This document shows positions 1 through 10,162 of a DNA stretch of 64,000 nt, piece by piece; within the stretch, counting starts at the first letter, position 1, and the number at the start of each line of letters is the position of its first letter. The translations under genes and the position numbers were made by a program. The notes beneath the pieces were generated by a model, which was not told the DNA's origin, ran no database searches, and saw only the letters and a list, made by a program, of their open reading frames with translations. The DNA is from Micromonospora sonchi (GTDB lineage Bacteria > Actinomycetota > Actinomycetes > Mycobacteriales > Micromonosporaceae). The stretch is from contig NZ_BMNB01000013.1 of NCBI RefSeq assembly GCF_014646235.1, forward strand, positions 1 to 64,000. Reading direction: 5' to 3'.

Positions 1-196
1 CGGGACCATGTGTAACGACCGCCGGCCCACCATCATTCCGGGCCCCGCGACCCGCCTCGACGGGCCACCCTTCCTCGGTCGCTCACCCGTGTTCAACCAC
101 CCCCAGCCACCCACCATTCCGCCGCCGGCCAACCCCGTCCACTCCCGAAATCCGCACAAAACCCCCAGACCGCTCCCGTCACCCACCCACCGCCCA
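1..196. other. left-edge stretch without a recognisable gene
   Basis: No frame here gives a protein I recognise. The C-rich, proline-rich translations look like random high-GC open frames. It lies downstream of the minus-strand DUF2550 gene and ends at a long inverted repeat. A gene extending in from outside the window cannot be excluded. Confidence 0.4.
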
Positions 197-257
197 GTTG
201 ATCAAGAGGTTTGCGTCCGGATTCGCCCCGATGCCAGACGCAAACCTCTTGGTCAAC
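197..257. repeat. long inverted repeat (21-nt arms)
   Basis: The arm at 197-217, which reads GTTGATCAAGAGGTTTGCGT plus one base, is matched in reverse complement at 237-257 with a single mismatch. The spacer is 19 nt. It lies about 100 nt downstream of the DUF2550 stop on the minus strand, so it could form a hairpin that ends the atpC-DUF2550 transcript. The long AT-containing arms, unlike the GC-rich terminators elsewhere in the window, also fit a palindromic intergenic repeat. No second copy was seen here. Confidence 0.75.
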
Positions 258-360
258 ACGGTGCGGGGTGAGCCGCATTCCGGCCAGGTCGGACAGCCCG
301 CACATCCCCTGCACGACGAGCGGTCGACGGGTCAGTGGGGCACCGCGCCCAACGCGGGGA

Positions 361-816
361 TCAGGCCGCTGGCCAGTCCTGGGAGGCCATACGTGGCGAG
401 ACCGCCCCCGGAGGGGCGGCCTCGAGCCAGGAGGAGAATCCGGTGACGGTGGACCGCGCCATGGCGATCTCGACCGGAGCGTGTCTGCTGGTACAGCGGA
501 GGATGATCCAGTCAGCCGGCATGGACATCCGTTCCTGCCCCTCGGGCAGTCGCCGTCGCTCGACGGTGAGCGTCTCGCGGGAGAGCACCCGCCTGGGGCG
601 TACGGCGAAACTGAACATCCGGTACCAGCGGAGTTCGTCGCCGACGAACCGGCCGAAGCCGGGCGACCAGCCACGACCGTCGAGCACGGTGGTGGTCCGG
701 ACGCTGAGCCGGATGATGCCGCCGCTGCGCGTGACCACGGCCCGCCGGATGAAGAGGATCAGGAACGCGCCGAGGATCACGGCGAGGCCGATTCCGATCC
801 CTTCGACGATCTCCAT
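361..816 (-). CDS. DUF2550 family membrane-anchored protein
   Basis: This 151-residue protein has one N-terminal membrane segment (about residues 5-24), a basic stretch after it, and a soluble domain rich in Arg and Trp. It matches the DUF2550 family that follows atpC in actinobacteria (the Rv1312 position in Mycobacterium tuberculosis). Its function is unknown. It starts with ATG at 816, 12 nt after the atpC stop, so the two are probably co-transcribed. The family call rests on the sequence pattern together with position. Confidence 0.8.
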   Translation of the reverse strand: MEIVEGIGIGLAVILGAFLILFIRRAVVTRSGGIIRLSVRTTTVLDGRGWSPGFGRFVGDELRWYRMFSFAVRPRRVLSRETLTVERRRLPEGQERMSMPADWIILRCTSRHAPVEIAMARSTVTGFSSWLEAAPPGAVSPRMASQDWPAA

Positions 817-828
817 CGGCGGATCGGC

Positions 829-1116
829 TCAGTTGCCCTGGGCGGCGGCGGACGTCGGAGTCGCGCTCTCGGCAAGTACCGTGACGCCCCGTTCGCTCAC
901 CGACAGGAAGCCGCCGGCCACCTCGTAGGCGAGCTGCTCGCCACCGGGAAGCTTGATGCGCACCTGGCCGGGCTCGGCAAGCTGACCGAGCAGGGGCGCG
1001 TGCCCGGGCAGCACACCCAGCTCGCCCTCGGTCGTCCGGGCGATGACCATCTCGGCCTTGCCCGACCAGACCTTCTCCTCGACGGCCACGAGCTGGACGT
1101 TAAGCTGCTCTGCCAC
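829..1116 (-). CDS. atpC: ATP synthase F1 epsilon subunit
   Basis: This is the 95-residue epsilon subunit of the F1 central stalk, which couples rotation to catalysis and can inhibit ATP hydrolysis. The beta-sandwich N-domain is clear: VQLVAVEEKVWSGKAEMV, then the GELGVLPGHAPLLGQL turn at about residues 31-46. At 95 residues the C-terminal helical hairpin found in the roughly 135-residue E. coli subunit is largely missing, so inhibition by an extended helix pair may be weak. The start is GTG at 1116 with an AAGGAG ribosome site just upstream. It is separated from atpD by an LCP gene and a terminator, so it is probably expressed partly apart from the other subunits. Confidence 0.95.
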   Translation of the reverse strand: MAEQLNVQLVAVEEKVWSGKAEMVIARTTEGELGVLPGHAPLLGQLAEPGQVRIKLPGGEQLAYEVAGGFLSVSERGVTVLAESATPTSAAAQGN

Positions 1117-1205
1117 GCTGTCTCCTTGCTGAGGCGGCGGATTGGGGAAAGTCTAGTCGCGACTTCGGCCTGCTCATCATGCGGGTGCCGAGACCTGCGC
1201 CACGA

Positions 1206-2363
1206 TCAGCCCTTGTTCACGAACTTGGGATGCTCCAGGAGGAACGGATCCAGCAGATTCCGCTCCAGGGCCACGAAGAAGTCCTCCACCGCAGGCTCGA
1301 ACCGCTCACCGCGGTACTTCCCGTTATCGAAGACGCCACCACCCGGCAGCTTGATCATCTGGATGTTGCCGGGGCGGATGTCCTTGAGCGCGAGACCGAA
1401 GTCGACCACGCTGTGGCCCCGGCCGTTGAAGATCAGCGACTCGCCCGCAGCCCGGAGCACCCGGTCCAGCTTCACCGGGTTGGTCACCACGTCGGCGCTG
1501 AACGCCTGGCTCGCCATCGCCTTGACGAACTGCTGCTGGTGCCGCTGCCGGCCGTAGTCGCCGTCCGGCACGCCGTTCTCCGCGTACCGCTGACGGACGT
1601 AGTCCAGCGCCTGCCAGCCCTTGAGGTGCTGCTTGCCCTTCGGGTAGACCGCCTGCGGCCCGACGTAGCCCCCGCCGCCGGGTCTGCCCTGGCGATGCTT
1701 GCCGTCCGGCTCGCGGTGCCTGGAGCGGACCTCCCGCTCGATGTTCATGGTGACGCCGCCCATCGCGTCGACGATCTTCTGGAAGCCCGAGAAGTTGATG
1801 ATCGCGCCGGCGTCGAAGCGCTTGATCCCGGTGACGTTCTGCACGGTGGTGGCCAGCAGCTCGAAGCCCCGCGCCGGGTCCGGCTTCTCCCCGGGCACCC
1901 GGCTGCCGAACGACATCGCGTCGTTCAGCTTCGAGGTGGTGCCGTTGAAGCCCGCCTTGCGGAACGGCGGGATCTGGACGTAAAGGTCGCGCGGCAGCGA
2001 GAAGAGGTACGCCCGGTCCATTTCCTCGGGCACGTGCAGGACCATGATCGCGTCGGCGAGGGGCGGGGTGGTCTCGTTCCTCGGGTCGATGCCGACCAGC
2101 AGGATGTTGAGCGGGCCCTTGATGTCGCTCTTACGTTCGGCGGCCCCGGCGGCCTGGTCACCGAAGAGGTCCGCCTTGCCCACCGCGCCCTCGTAGCGGG
2201 CCATCAGCGCCTCGGCACCAACCAGCGACGTGCCGCTGAGCATCATCAGGACGACCCCGAAGATGGTGCAGAGCTGCGCCCAGCGTGGTACGCCCCGCCA
2301 CACGGACGATTTGCCGCCACGCTTGCCGCGCTTACCACCCCGGCCGGCCTTACCCACGAGCAT
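1206..2363 (-). CDS. LytR-CpsA-Psr (LCP) family cell-wall glycopolymer ligase
   Basis: This 385-residue protein has a very basic cytoplasmic N-terminus, one membrane segment (about residues 32-50) and an extracytoplasmic LCP domain. LCP hallmarks visible are NILLVGIDPRNE, LADAIMVLHV and YLFSLPRDLYVQIPP with its arginine pair. LCP enzymes transfer polyprenyl-phosphate-linked glycopolymers (arabinogalactan or teichoic-acid-like polymers) to peptidoglycan. The start is ATG at 2363. The gene lies between atpD and atpC on the same strand and behind the atpD terminator, so it needs its own promoter within about 2364-2520. LytR-type proteins were once annotated as transcriptional regulators; the ligase role is the current family view. 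Confidence 0.9.
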   Translation of the reverse strand: MLVGKAGRGGKRGKRGGKSSVWRGVPRWAQLCTIFGVVLMMLSGTSLVGAEALMARYEGAVGKADLFGDQAAGAAERKSDIKGPLNILLVGIDPRNETTPPLADAIMVLHVPEEMDRAYLFSLPRDLYVQIPPFRKAGFNGTTSKLNDAMSFGSRVPGEKPDPARGFELLATTVQNVTGIKRFDAGAIINFSGFQKIVDAMGGVTMNIEREVRSRHREPDGKHRQGRPGGGGYVGPQAVYPKGKQHLKGWQALDYVRQRYAENGVPDGDYGRQRHQQQFVKAMASQAFSADVVTNPVKLDRVLRAAGESLIFNGRGHSVVDFGLALKDIRPGNIQMIKLPGGGVFDNGKYRGERFEPAVEDFFVALERNLLDPFLLEHPKFVNKG

Positions 2364-2523
2364 CTCCGTTCGTCGCGCCCCGAGGAGGGATACGGGCGCA
2401 GGTAACCGAATGGTTCAACTCCTCGCTGCCCAATCGCGACGAGCGTGGCTAGACGGTATCTCGCCACCGGCTGGATCGCCGACCATGGAAACGGGGGCAC
2501 CGCCGACGGTAGATCATAACGGC

Positions 2524-2565
2524 AAAGGAAGGCCGCCCCGGCATCGACCGGGACGGCCTTCCTTT
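2524..2565 (-). terminator. hairpin terminator after atpD
   Basis: Eighteen-base arms (AAAGGAAGGCCGCCCCGG at 2524-2541 and its reverse complement at 2548-2565, one mismatch) flank a 6-nt loop. They begin 16 nt beyond the atpD stop. On the minus strand the downstream arm ends in TTT, as in an intrinsic terminator. It separates the main atp operon from the LCP gene and atpC. Confidence 0.8.
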
Positions 2566-2580
2566 CGCTCGTACGAAGGA

Positions 2581-4955
<2,375 letters not shown>

Positions 4956-4964
4956 GGCCCGGCC

Positions 4965-6611
4965 CTACTGCTTCTGGGCCGGAGCCCCGCCGCTGTAGCG
5001 GGTGACCGTCTCGTGCTCGGCCTCGCCCTCCAGCGGCGCTGCCGGCGCCTCGTTGATCGTGCGCTCGTCCTCATGGCCGAGGAAGCCCCGCTTGAACTCC
5101 GTCACGGCCGACTCGAGAGCGCCGATGACGTCGTCGTCCCACTTGTTGTCGGCGATCGCCTGCAGCGTGGCGTTGTGCTTACGCCGCAGGTGCTCCAGGA
5201 ACTGCGTCTCGAAGCGCCGGACCTCACCGACCGGGACGTCGTCCAGCTTGCCCTCGGTGCCGGCCCAGACCGAGACGACCTCGTCCTGCACCGGGTACGG
5301 CGAATAGTTCGGCTGCTTGAGCAGCTCGACCAGGCGGGCACCGCGGTCCAGCTGGGCGCGGGAGGCCTTGTCGAGGTCCGAGGCGAAGGCGGCGAAGGCT
5401 TCCAGCTCGCGGTACTGGGCCAGGTTCAGCCGCAGCGAGCCGGCGACCTTGCGCATCGGCTTCACCTGGGCGGCGCCACCGACCCGGGAGACCGAGGTGC
5501 CGACGTTGATGGCCGGCCGGACGCCCTGGTTGAACAGGTCGGTCTCCAGGAAGATCTGGCCGTCGGTGATCGAGATGACGTTGGTCGGGATGAAGGCCGA
5601 GATGTCGTTGGCCTTCGTCTCGATGATCGGCAGACCGGTCATCGAGCCGCCGCCCATCTCGTCGGAGAGCTTCGCGCAGCGCTCCAGCAGGCGGGAGTGC
5701 AGGTAGAAGACGTCACCCGGGTACGCCTCGCGGCCCGGCGGGCGGCGCAGCAGCAGCGACACGGCCCGGTACGCCTCGGCCTGCTTGCTCAGGTCGTCGA
5801 AGACGATCAGGACGTGCTTGCCGTTGTACATCCAGTGCTGCCCGATGGACGAACCGGTGTACGGGGCGAGGTACTTGAAGCCAGCCGGGTCCGAGGCCGG
5901 GGAGGCGACGATGGTGGTGTACGCCATCGCCCCCGCCTCCTCCAGCTGGCCCTTGATGGAGGCGATGGTGGAGGCCTTCTGGCCGATGGCCACGTAGATG
6001 CAGCGGACCTGCTTCTTCGGGTCGCCGGAGGCCCAGTTCTCCCGCTGGTTGAGGATGGCGTCCAGGGCGACCGTGGTCTTGCCGGTCTTCCGGTCGCCGA
6101 TGATCAGCTGCCGCTGGCCCCGACCGATCGGGGTCATCGCGTCGATGGCCTTGATGCCGGTCTGCAGCGGCTCGAAGACGGACTGCCGGGCCATCACGTT
6201 CGGCGCCTGCAGCTCAAGCTCGCGGTAGCCCTCGTCGGTGATCTCGCCGCGGCCGTCGATCGGCTGGCCGAGCGCGTCGACCACGCGGCCGAGGAAGGCG
6301 TCACCGACCGGCACCGAGAGCACCCGGCCGGTGCGCTTGACGCGCTGTCCCTCCTCGAGCCCGGAGTAGTCGCCGAGGACGACGACACCGATCTCCCGGA
6401 CGTCGAGGTTCAGCGCCACGCCGAGCGTGCCGTCCTCGAACTCCAACAGCTCGTTGGTCATGGTCGAGGGCAGGCCCTCGACGTGGGCGATGCCGTCGCC
6501 GGTGTCGGCGACGGTGCCGACCTCCTCACGGGAGACGTCGGGCGAGTAGGAGGAGACGTAGCGCTCCAGGGCGCCGCGGATGTCCTCCGTCGAGATGGTC
6601 AGCTCGGCCAT
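4965..6611 (-). CDS. atpA: ATP synthase F1 alpha subunit
   Basis: This is the 548-residue non-catalytic nucleotide-binding alpha subunit. The P-loop GDRKTGKTT is at residues 172-180 and the visit-DVIS signature region [17 protein letters not shown] lies further on. There is an actinobacterial C-terminal extension of about 30 residues, acidic and ending [11 protein letters not shown] at 6611 is preceded by TTAAGGAAG. The 90-nt gap back to atpH contains a GTATC/GATAC dyad (around 6631-6650), but I see no convincing terminator. Confidence 0.98.
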   Translation of the reverse strand: MAELTISTEDIRGALERYVSSYSPDVSREEVGTVADTGDGIAHVEGLPSTMTNELLEFEDGTLGVALNLDVREIGVVVLGDYSGLEEGQRVKRTGRVLSVPVGDAFLGRVVDALGQPIDGRGEITDEGYRELELQAPNVMARQSVFEPLQTGIKAIDAMTPIGRGQRQLIIGDRKTGKTTVALDAILNQRENWASGDPKKQVRCIYVAIGQKASTIASIKGQLEEAGAMAYTTIVASPASDPAGFKYLAPYTGSSIGQHWMYNGKHVLIVFDDLSKQAEAYRAVSLLLRRPPGREAYPGDVFYLHSRLLERCAKLSDEMGGGSMTGLPIIETKANDISAFIPTNVISITDGQIFLETDLFNQGVRPAINVGTSVSRVGGAAQVKPMRKVAGSLRLNLAQYRELEAFAAFASDLDKASRAQLDRGARLVELLKQPNYSPYPVQDEVVSVWAGTEGKLDDVPVGEVRRFETQFLEHLRRKHNATLQAIADNKWDDDVIGALESAVTEFKRGFLGHEDERTINEAPAAPLEGEAEHETVTRYSGGAPAQKQ

Positions 6612-6701
6612 CCTCTGCTTCCTTAAGTATCAGGGGCCCGGGATACCTAGTACCGACCGGTCCTCGGGTCTGTCGTTTCCGGGCGCTTCGCGGGGTGCTG
6701 G

Positions 6702-7523
6702 TCAGCGCTTCGTAAGCGCGTTACGGGTCTCGTTGAGGCGACGCAGGATCGTCCCGTCGTACAGGTCGGCACCCACGCGGACGCTCGCTCCGCCGAGGAT
6801 CGCCGGGTCAACCGTAAGCTTGACAGCGACCTGTCGATCGTATATGGCGGAAAGCTGGTCGCCCAGCCGTCGCTCCTCGTCCTCGCTGAGCGGCGCCGCG
6901 ACGGTCACGTACGCGACCAGTCGGTCCCGCCGCTCCGCCGCCAGCTCCACCAGCCGGGACAGCGCGGCGGAGAACGATCGACCGCCGAAGCCGGCCAGCG
7001 CCGTCTCCACCAGTCGCACCGTCACCGGCCGGGCCTTGCCCGTCAGGAGCATCCCGATCAGCTCGGCCCGCTGGGCCACTGGCGCCACCGGGTCGGAGAG
7101 GGCGTTGGAGAGCTGCGGATTCCCGGCGACCACCTGGCCGAAGCGGAACAGTTCGTCCTCCACCTCGCCCAGCTCGTCGACGCCGTCCGCGCTGGCGAGC
7201 AGGGCCTGCACACCGAGGCGCTCGGCACCGTCGAGTAGCTCCGACGGAGCCGACCAGCGGCCGGTGACCAGCGCGCCGAGCAGGTCGAGCGCGTCCGCGC
7301 CGATCTTGCCGGAGAGCACCGAGGCCAGCAGGCCGGTCCGATCCGCGCCGCTGCGGGCCGGGTCGGAGAGCGCCCGGCGCAGCCGGGCCTCACGCCGCAA
7401 CAGATCCGCCACGGCGAGCAGGTCGGCGCCGGTGGTGGCGACGGCCTGCGGCTCGGCGCGCCGGACGTACTCCTCCAGCCGCTCGGCCACGACGGTGTAG
7501 GACTCCCGGCTGGCGGCCTGCAT
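6702..7523 (-). CDS. atpH: ATP synthase F1 delta subunit
   Basis: This 273-residue subunit links F1 to the peripheral stalk. It is about 90 residues longer than the E. coli delta subunit. The extension is N-terminal (SRESYTVVAERLEEYVRRAE and onward), as in other actinobacteria, and the canonical OSCP fold ends with DPAILGGASVRVGADLYDGTI. ATG at 7523 overlaps the atpF stop as TGATG. Confidence 0.95.
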   Translation of the reverse strand: MQAASRESYTVVAERLEEYVRRAEPQAVATTGADLLAVADLLRREARLRRALSDPARSGADRTGLLASVLSGKIGADALDLLGALVTGRWSAPSELLDGAERLGVQALLASADGVDELGEVEDELFRFGQVVAGNPQLSNALSDPVAPVAQRAELIGMLLTGKARPVTVRLVETALAGFGGRSFSAALSRLVELAAERRDRLVAYVTVAAPLSEDEERRLGDQLSAIYDRQVAVKLTVDPAILGGASVRVGADLYDGTILRRLNETRNALTKR

Positions 7524-8053
7524 CAGCGGGCCCCCGCGCTCTCGAGGTCGGTGAGGAACCGCTCGACGGTGCCCTTGCGGCGGGCCTCGTCGGCGAGCGA
7601 CTCGCCCACGATCCGGCTGGCCAGGTCGACCGCAAGGCCACCGACCTCCGCGCGCAGCTCGCGCACGATGGTCTGGCGCTCCACGGCCAGCGAATCCCGG
7701 CCGGCGGCGATGATCCGGTCCGACTCCTCCCGGGCCTTGGCCAGGATCTCGGTACGGATCGACTCGGCGTCGGCGCGGGCGTCGTCCCGGATCTGGGCCG
7801 CCTCGGTACGGACCTCGGCGAGCTGGGCCCGGTACTGCTCGAGGAGTTGGTTGGCCTCGGCCTGAGCCGCCTCGGCGCGCTTGAGGCCACCCTCGATCGC
7901 GTCGACCCGCGCCTGGTACATCGCCTCCATGCGCGGCATGACGAACTTCAGCAGCACGAAGCAGAGCAGGGCGAAGGCGATCGTCCCGATGACCAGCTCC
8001 TGCCAGAGAGGCACGAGCGGGTGGTGCTCTACACCTTCGGCGGCGACTAACAT
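7523..8053 (-). CDS. atpF: ATP synthase Fo b subunit
   Basis: This is the 176-residue b subunit of the peripheral stalk. There is one N-terminal membrane helix (about residues 18-40, ELVIGTIAFALLCFVLLKFV) and then a long charged Ala/Glu/Arg coiled coil that dimerises and contacts delta. ATG at 8053 is preceded by GAGGTCTG. It lies 29 nt after atpE and is coupled to atpH. Confidence 0.96.
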   Translation of the reverse strand: MLVAAEGVEHHPLVPLWQELVIGTIAFALLCFVLLKFVMPRMEAMYQARVDAIEGGLKRAEAAQAEANQLLEQYRAQLAEVRTEAAQIRDDARADAESIRTEILAKAREESDRIIAAGRDSLAVERQTIVRELRAEVGGLAVDLASRIVGESLADEARRKGTVERFLTDLESAGAR

Positions 8054-8082
8054 TTCAGACCTCCGGGTCGGGAAGCGGACGG

Positions 8083-8340
<258 letters not shown>

Positions 8341-8397
8341 TCACGCGTACGCGGTCATGCCAGAAGCTTGGTCGGGCCGGGCGGCCCACCGAGTGGA

Positions 8398-9219
8398 TCA
8401 GTGCTCGGTCGCCAGCGACGACCCGATGTAGTTGGCGCTCAACGTGACGAAGACATATGCCTGCAGGAGCGCGACCAGGACCTCGAAGAACGCCATCATG
8501 ATCGCCATGATGAAGGCGAAGATCGAGCTCGCCTGGATGAAGATGTTGTCCGAGGCGAGCAGCACGAAGCCGCCGATGGTGAAGACCAGCAGGATCAGGT
8601 GGCCGGCGAACATGTTGGCGAAGAGCCGGACCGCCAGCGTGACCGGCCGGACCGCGAAGACCTGCAGGAACTCGATCGGGATCAGCAGGATGTGCATCGG
8701 CCACGGAACACCCGGGATGATCAGGCTCTGCTTGAGATAGCGGCCCAGACCGTGCTTGCGGGCGCCGACGTAGAGATACATCACGAAGGTGATCAGCGCG
8801 AGCACGATCGGGAAGGCGATGTGCGAGTTCGGCGAGATCTGCAACCCGGGCACGATGCCGAAGAGGTTGGTCACCACGATAAAGGAGAACAGCACGGTGA
8901 AGTACGGCGCGAACCGGATGCCGTCCTTGCCCATCTGCTCCCGGGCGATGTTGTCCCGCACCAGGCCGTAGACCGACTCGGCCATCCACTGGCCCTTGCT
9001 CGGCACCAGCTTCGGGTTTCGGTAGGTCGCCATGAAGAAGATGATCAGCAGCCCGACGGCCAGCCAGATCATGAGGGAAAACTTGGTCACCCACGGGCCG
9101 GCCACGTCCGGCAGGTAGAAATCCTCGACGCTCGGGGGCCATGGAAGGCCCTCTGCGGCGACCAGCCGTCCGCTCACCGTGTCATCCTCCGCATTTGACA
9201 GACCCGCGCGTGCCGGCAC
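8398..9219 (-). CDS. atpB: ATP synthase Fo a subunit
   Basis: This 273-residue membrane subunit forms the proton half-channels. The essential stator arginine is Arg198 in RPVTLAVRLFANMFAGH, and the last helices are polar and alanine-rich (VALLQAYVFVTLSANYIGSS). The GTG at 9219 directly abuts the TGA of the preceding small gene. A second GTG (VSGRLVAAEG, near 9178) is possible and would give a shorter leader. Confidence 0.96.
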   Translation of the reverse strand: MPARAGLSNAEDDTVSGRLVAAEGLPWPPSVEDFYLPDVAGPWVTKFSLMIWLAVGLLIIFFMATYRNPKLVPSKGQWMAESVYGLVRDNIAREQMGKDGIRFAPYFTVLFSFIVVTNLFGIVPGLQISPNSHIAFPIVLALITFVMYLYVGARKHGLGRYLKQSLIIPGVPWPMHILLIPIEFLQVFAVRPVTLAVRLFANMFAGHLILLVFTIGGFVLLASDNIFIQASSIFAFIMAIMMAFFEVLVALLQAYVFVTLSANYIGSSLATEH

Positions 9220-9441
9220 TCAGGCACTGAGCCTCTTCATGATCAGGTAGATCGCTCCGGCTGCGCCGAGCATCATGCCCACGCCGATCCCGATGCCGGC
9301 CGGCAAATCGAGGAGCTCCCCCGCCAACCAGCCGAGGAATCCCCACATCACGATGCCGGCGAGCAGGTAACCGAGAACGGCTCCGGCCACGCCCTCCGAC
9401 GAGTGCTCGTCGGAGCGTCCGCGATGAGGGTTGTCGGCCAT
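9220..9441 (-). CDS. AtpI/AtpZ-like small membrane protein
   Basis: This 73-residue protein has two predicted membrane helices (GVAGAVLGYLLAGIVMWGFLG and a glycine-rich helix GIGIGVGMMLGAAGAIYLIM). It resembles the AtpZ/AtpI family of small proteins encoded at the head of atp operons and thought to help c-ring assembly or ion transport. ATG at 9441. Its TGA touches the atpB start. The assignment is by topology and position, so family membership is probable rather than certain. Confidence 0.75.
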   Translation of the reverse strand: MADNPHRGRSDEHSSEGVAGAVLGYLLAGIVMWGFLGWLAGELLDLPAGIGIGVGMMLGAAGAIYLIMKRLSA

Positions 9442-9606
9442 GACGAGGCGAACACTATCAGCCGGGTGTTTCGCGAGTGCCCTGTACCCCCCACACTGCG
9501 AGCAGCGTGCGGGCGACGGGTACGGGCAAGTCAGCCGCGGCCAGACTACTCCCCTGCGGCCAGCCCGACAGGCCCACGAAACGCCCGGGAAACGCCAGCC
9601 GTCCGG

Positions 9607-10077
9607 TCAGCACTCCGGCGAGTGGACCACGATGGGCAGCGGAGACCGCAAAGCCCAGGCCACGTGGGCACCGATCCACACCAGCACGGCCGCGATGACC
9701 GCCACGCCCAGGTCCGGCAGCCCGGCCCAGCCGGTGGCCGCCACGGCGGCCATCACCACCCCCAGGAAGATCATCTTCGTGGCGTAGGTGACCAGACCGA
9801 CCGGCATGATCAACTTCGGGTGCACCGCGTCGGCCCAGGCCACCGAGAGACTGGAGATCAGGTAGCTGACGACCACCAGGCCGATCCCGGCGACCACGCC
9901 GGCCGCGCCGGTCGTGCCGCGCAGCCAGGCGGCCACCGGCACGCCGGCCACGGCCAGCGCGGCGCAGGCGAGCAGGGGCAGCCGGAGGTGGGGCAGGCGC
10001 GCGCGGATGGCGCCGGTTTCCCCGGCGCGGGGTAGCTGCACGTCTGGCCCCCAGGCGGTGCCCTTGGCGGTCTCCAC
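9607..10077 (-). CDS. ATP synthase subunit I-like integral membrane protein
   Basis: This 156-residue protein has four predicted membrane segments: LPLLACAALAVAGVPVAAWL, GVVAGIGLVVVSYLISSLSVAW, LVTYATKMIFLGVVMAAVA and VAVIAAVLVWIGAHVAWAL. The pattern fits the AtpI family (F1Fo accessory I subunit), which usually opens the operon. The GTG at 10077 gives the N-terminus METAKGTAW. The 165-nt gap to the next small gene could hold the main atp promoter, although I could not pick a convincing -35/-10 pair. Confidence 0.7.
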   Translation of the reverse strand: METAKGTAWGPDVQLPRAGETGAIRARLPHLRLPLLACAALAVAGVPVAAWLRGTTGAAGVVAGIGLVVVSYLISSLSVAWADAVHPKLIMPVGLVTYATKMIFLGVVMAAVAATGWAGLPDLGVAVIAAVLVWIGAHVAWALRSPLPIVVHSPEC

Positions 10078-10162
10078 ACACCGAGTCTAGGAGACCCCGG
10101 ACCGGTGACCGTGAGATGCCTGGTCGCCAGCGGCTACGGGACACATCGCCTGCACCGGCGCG

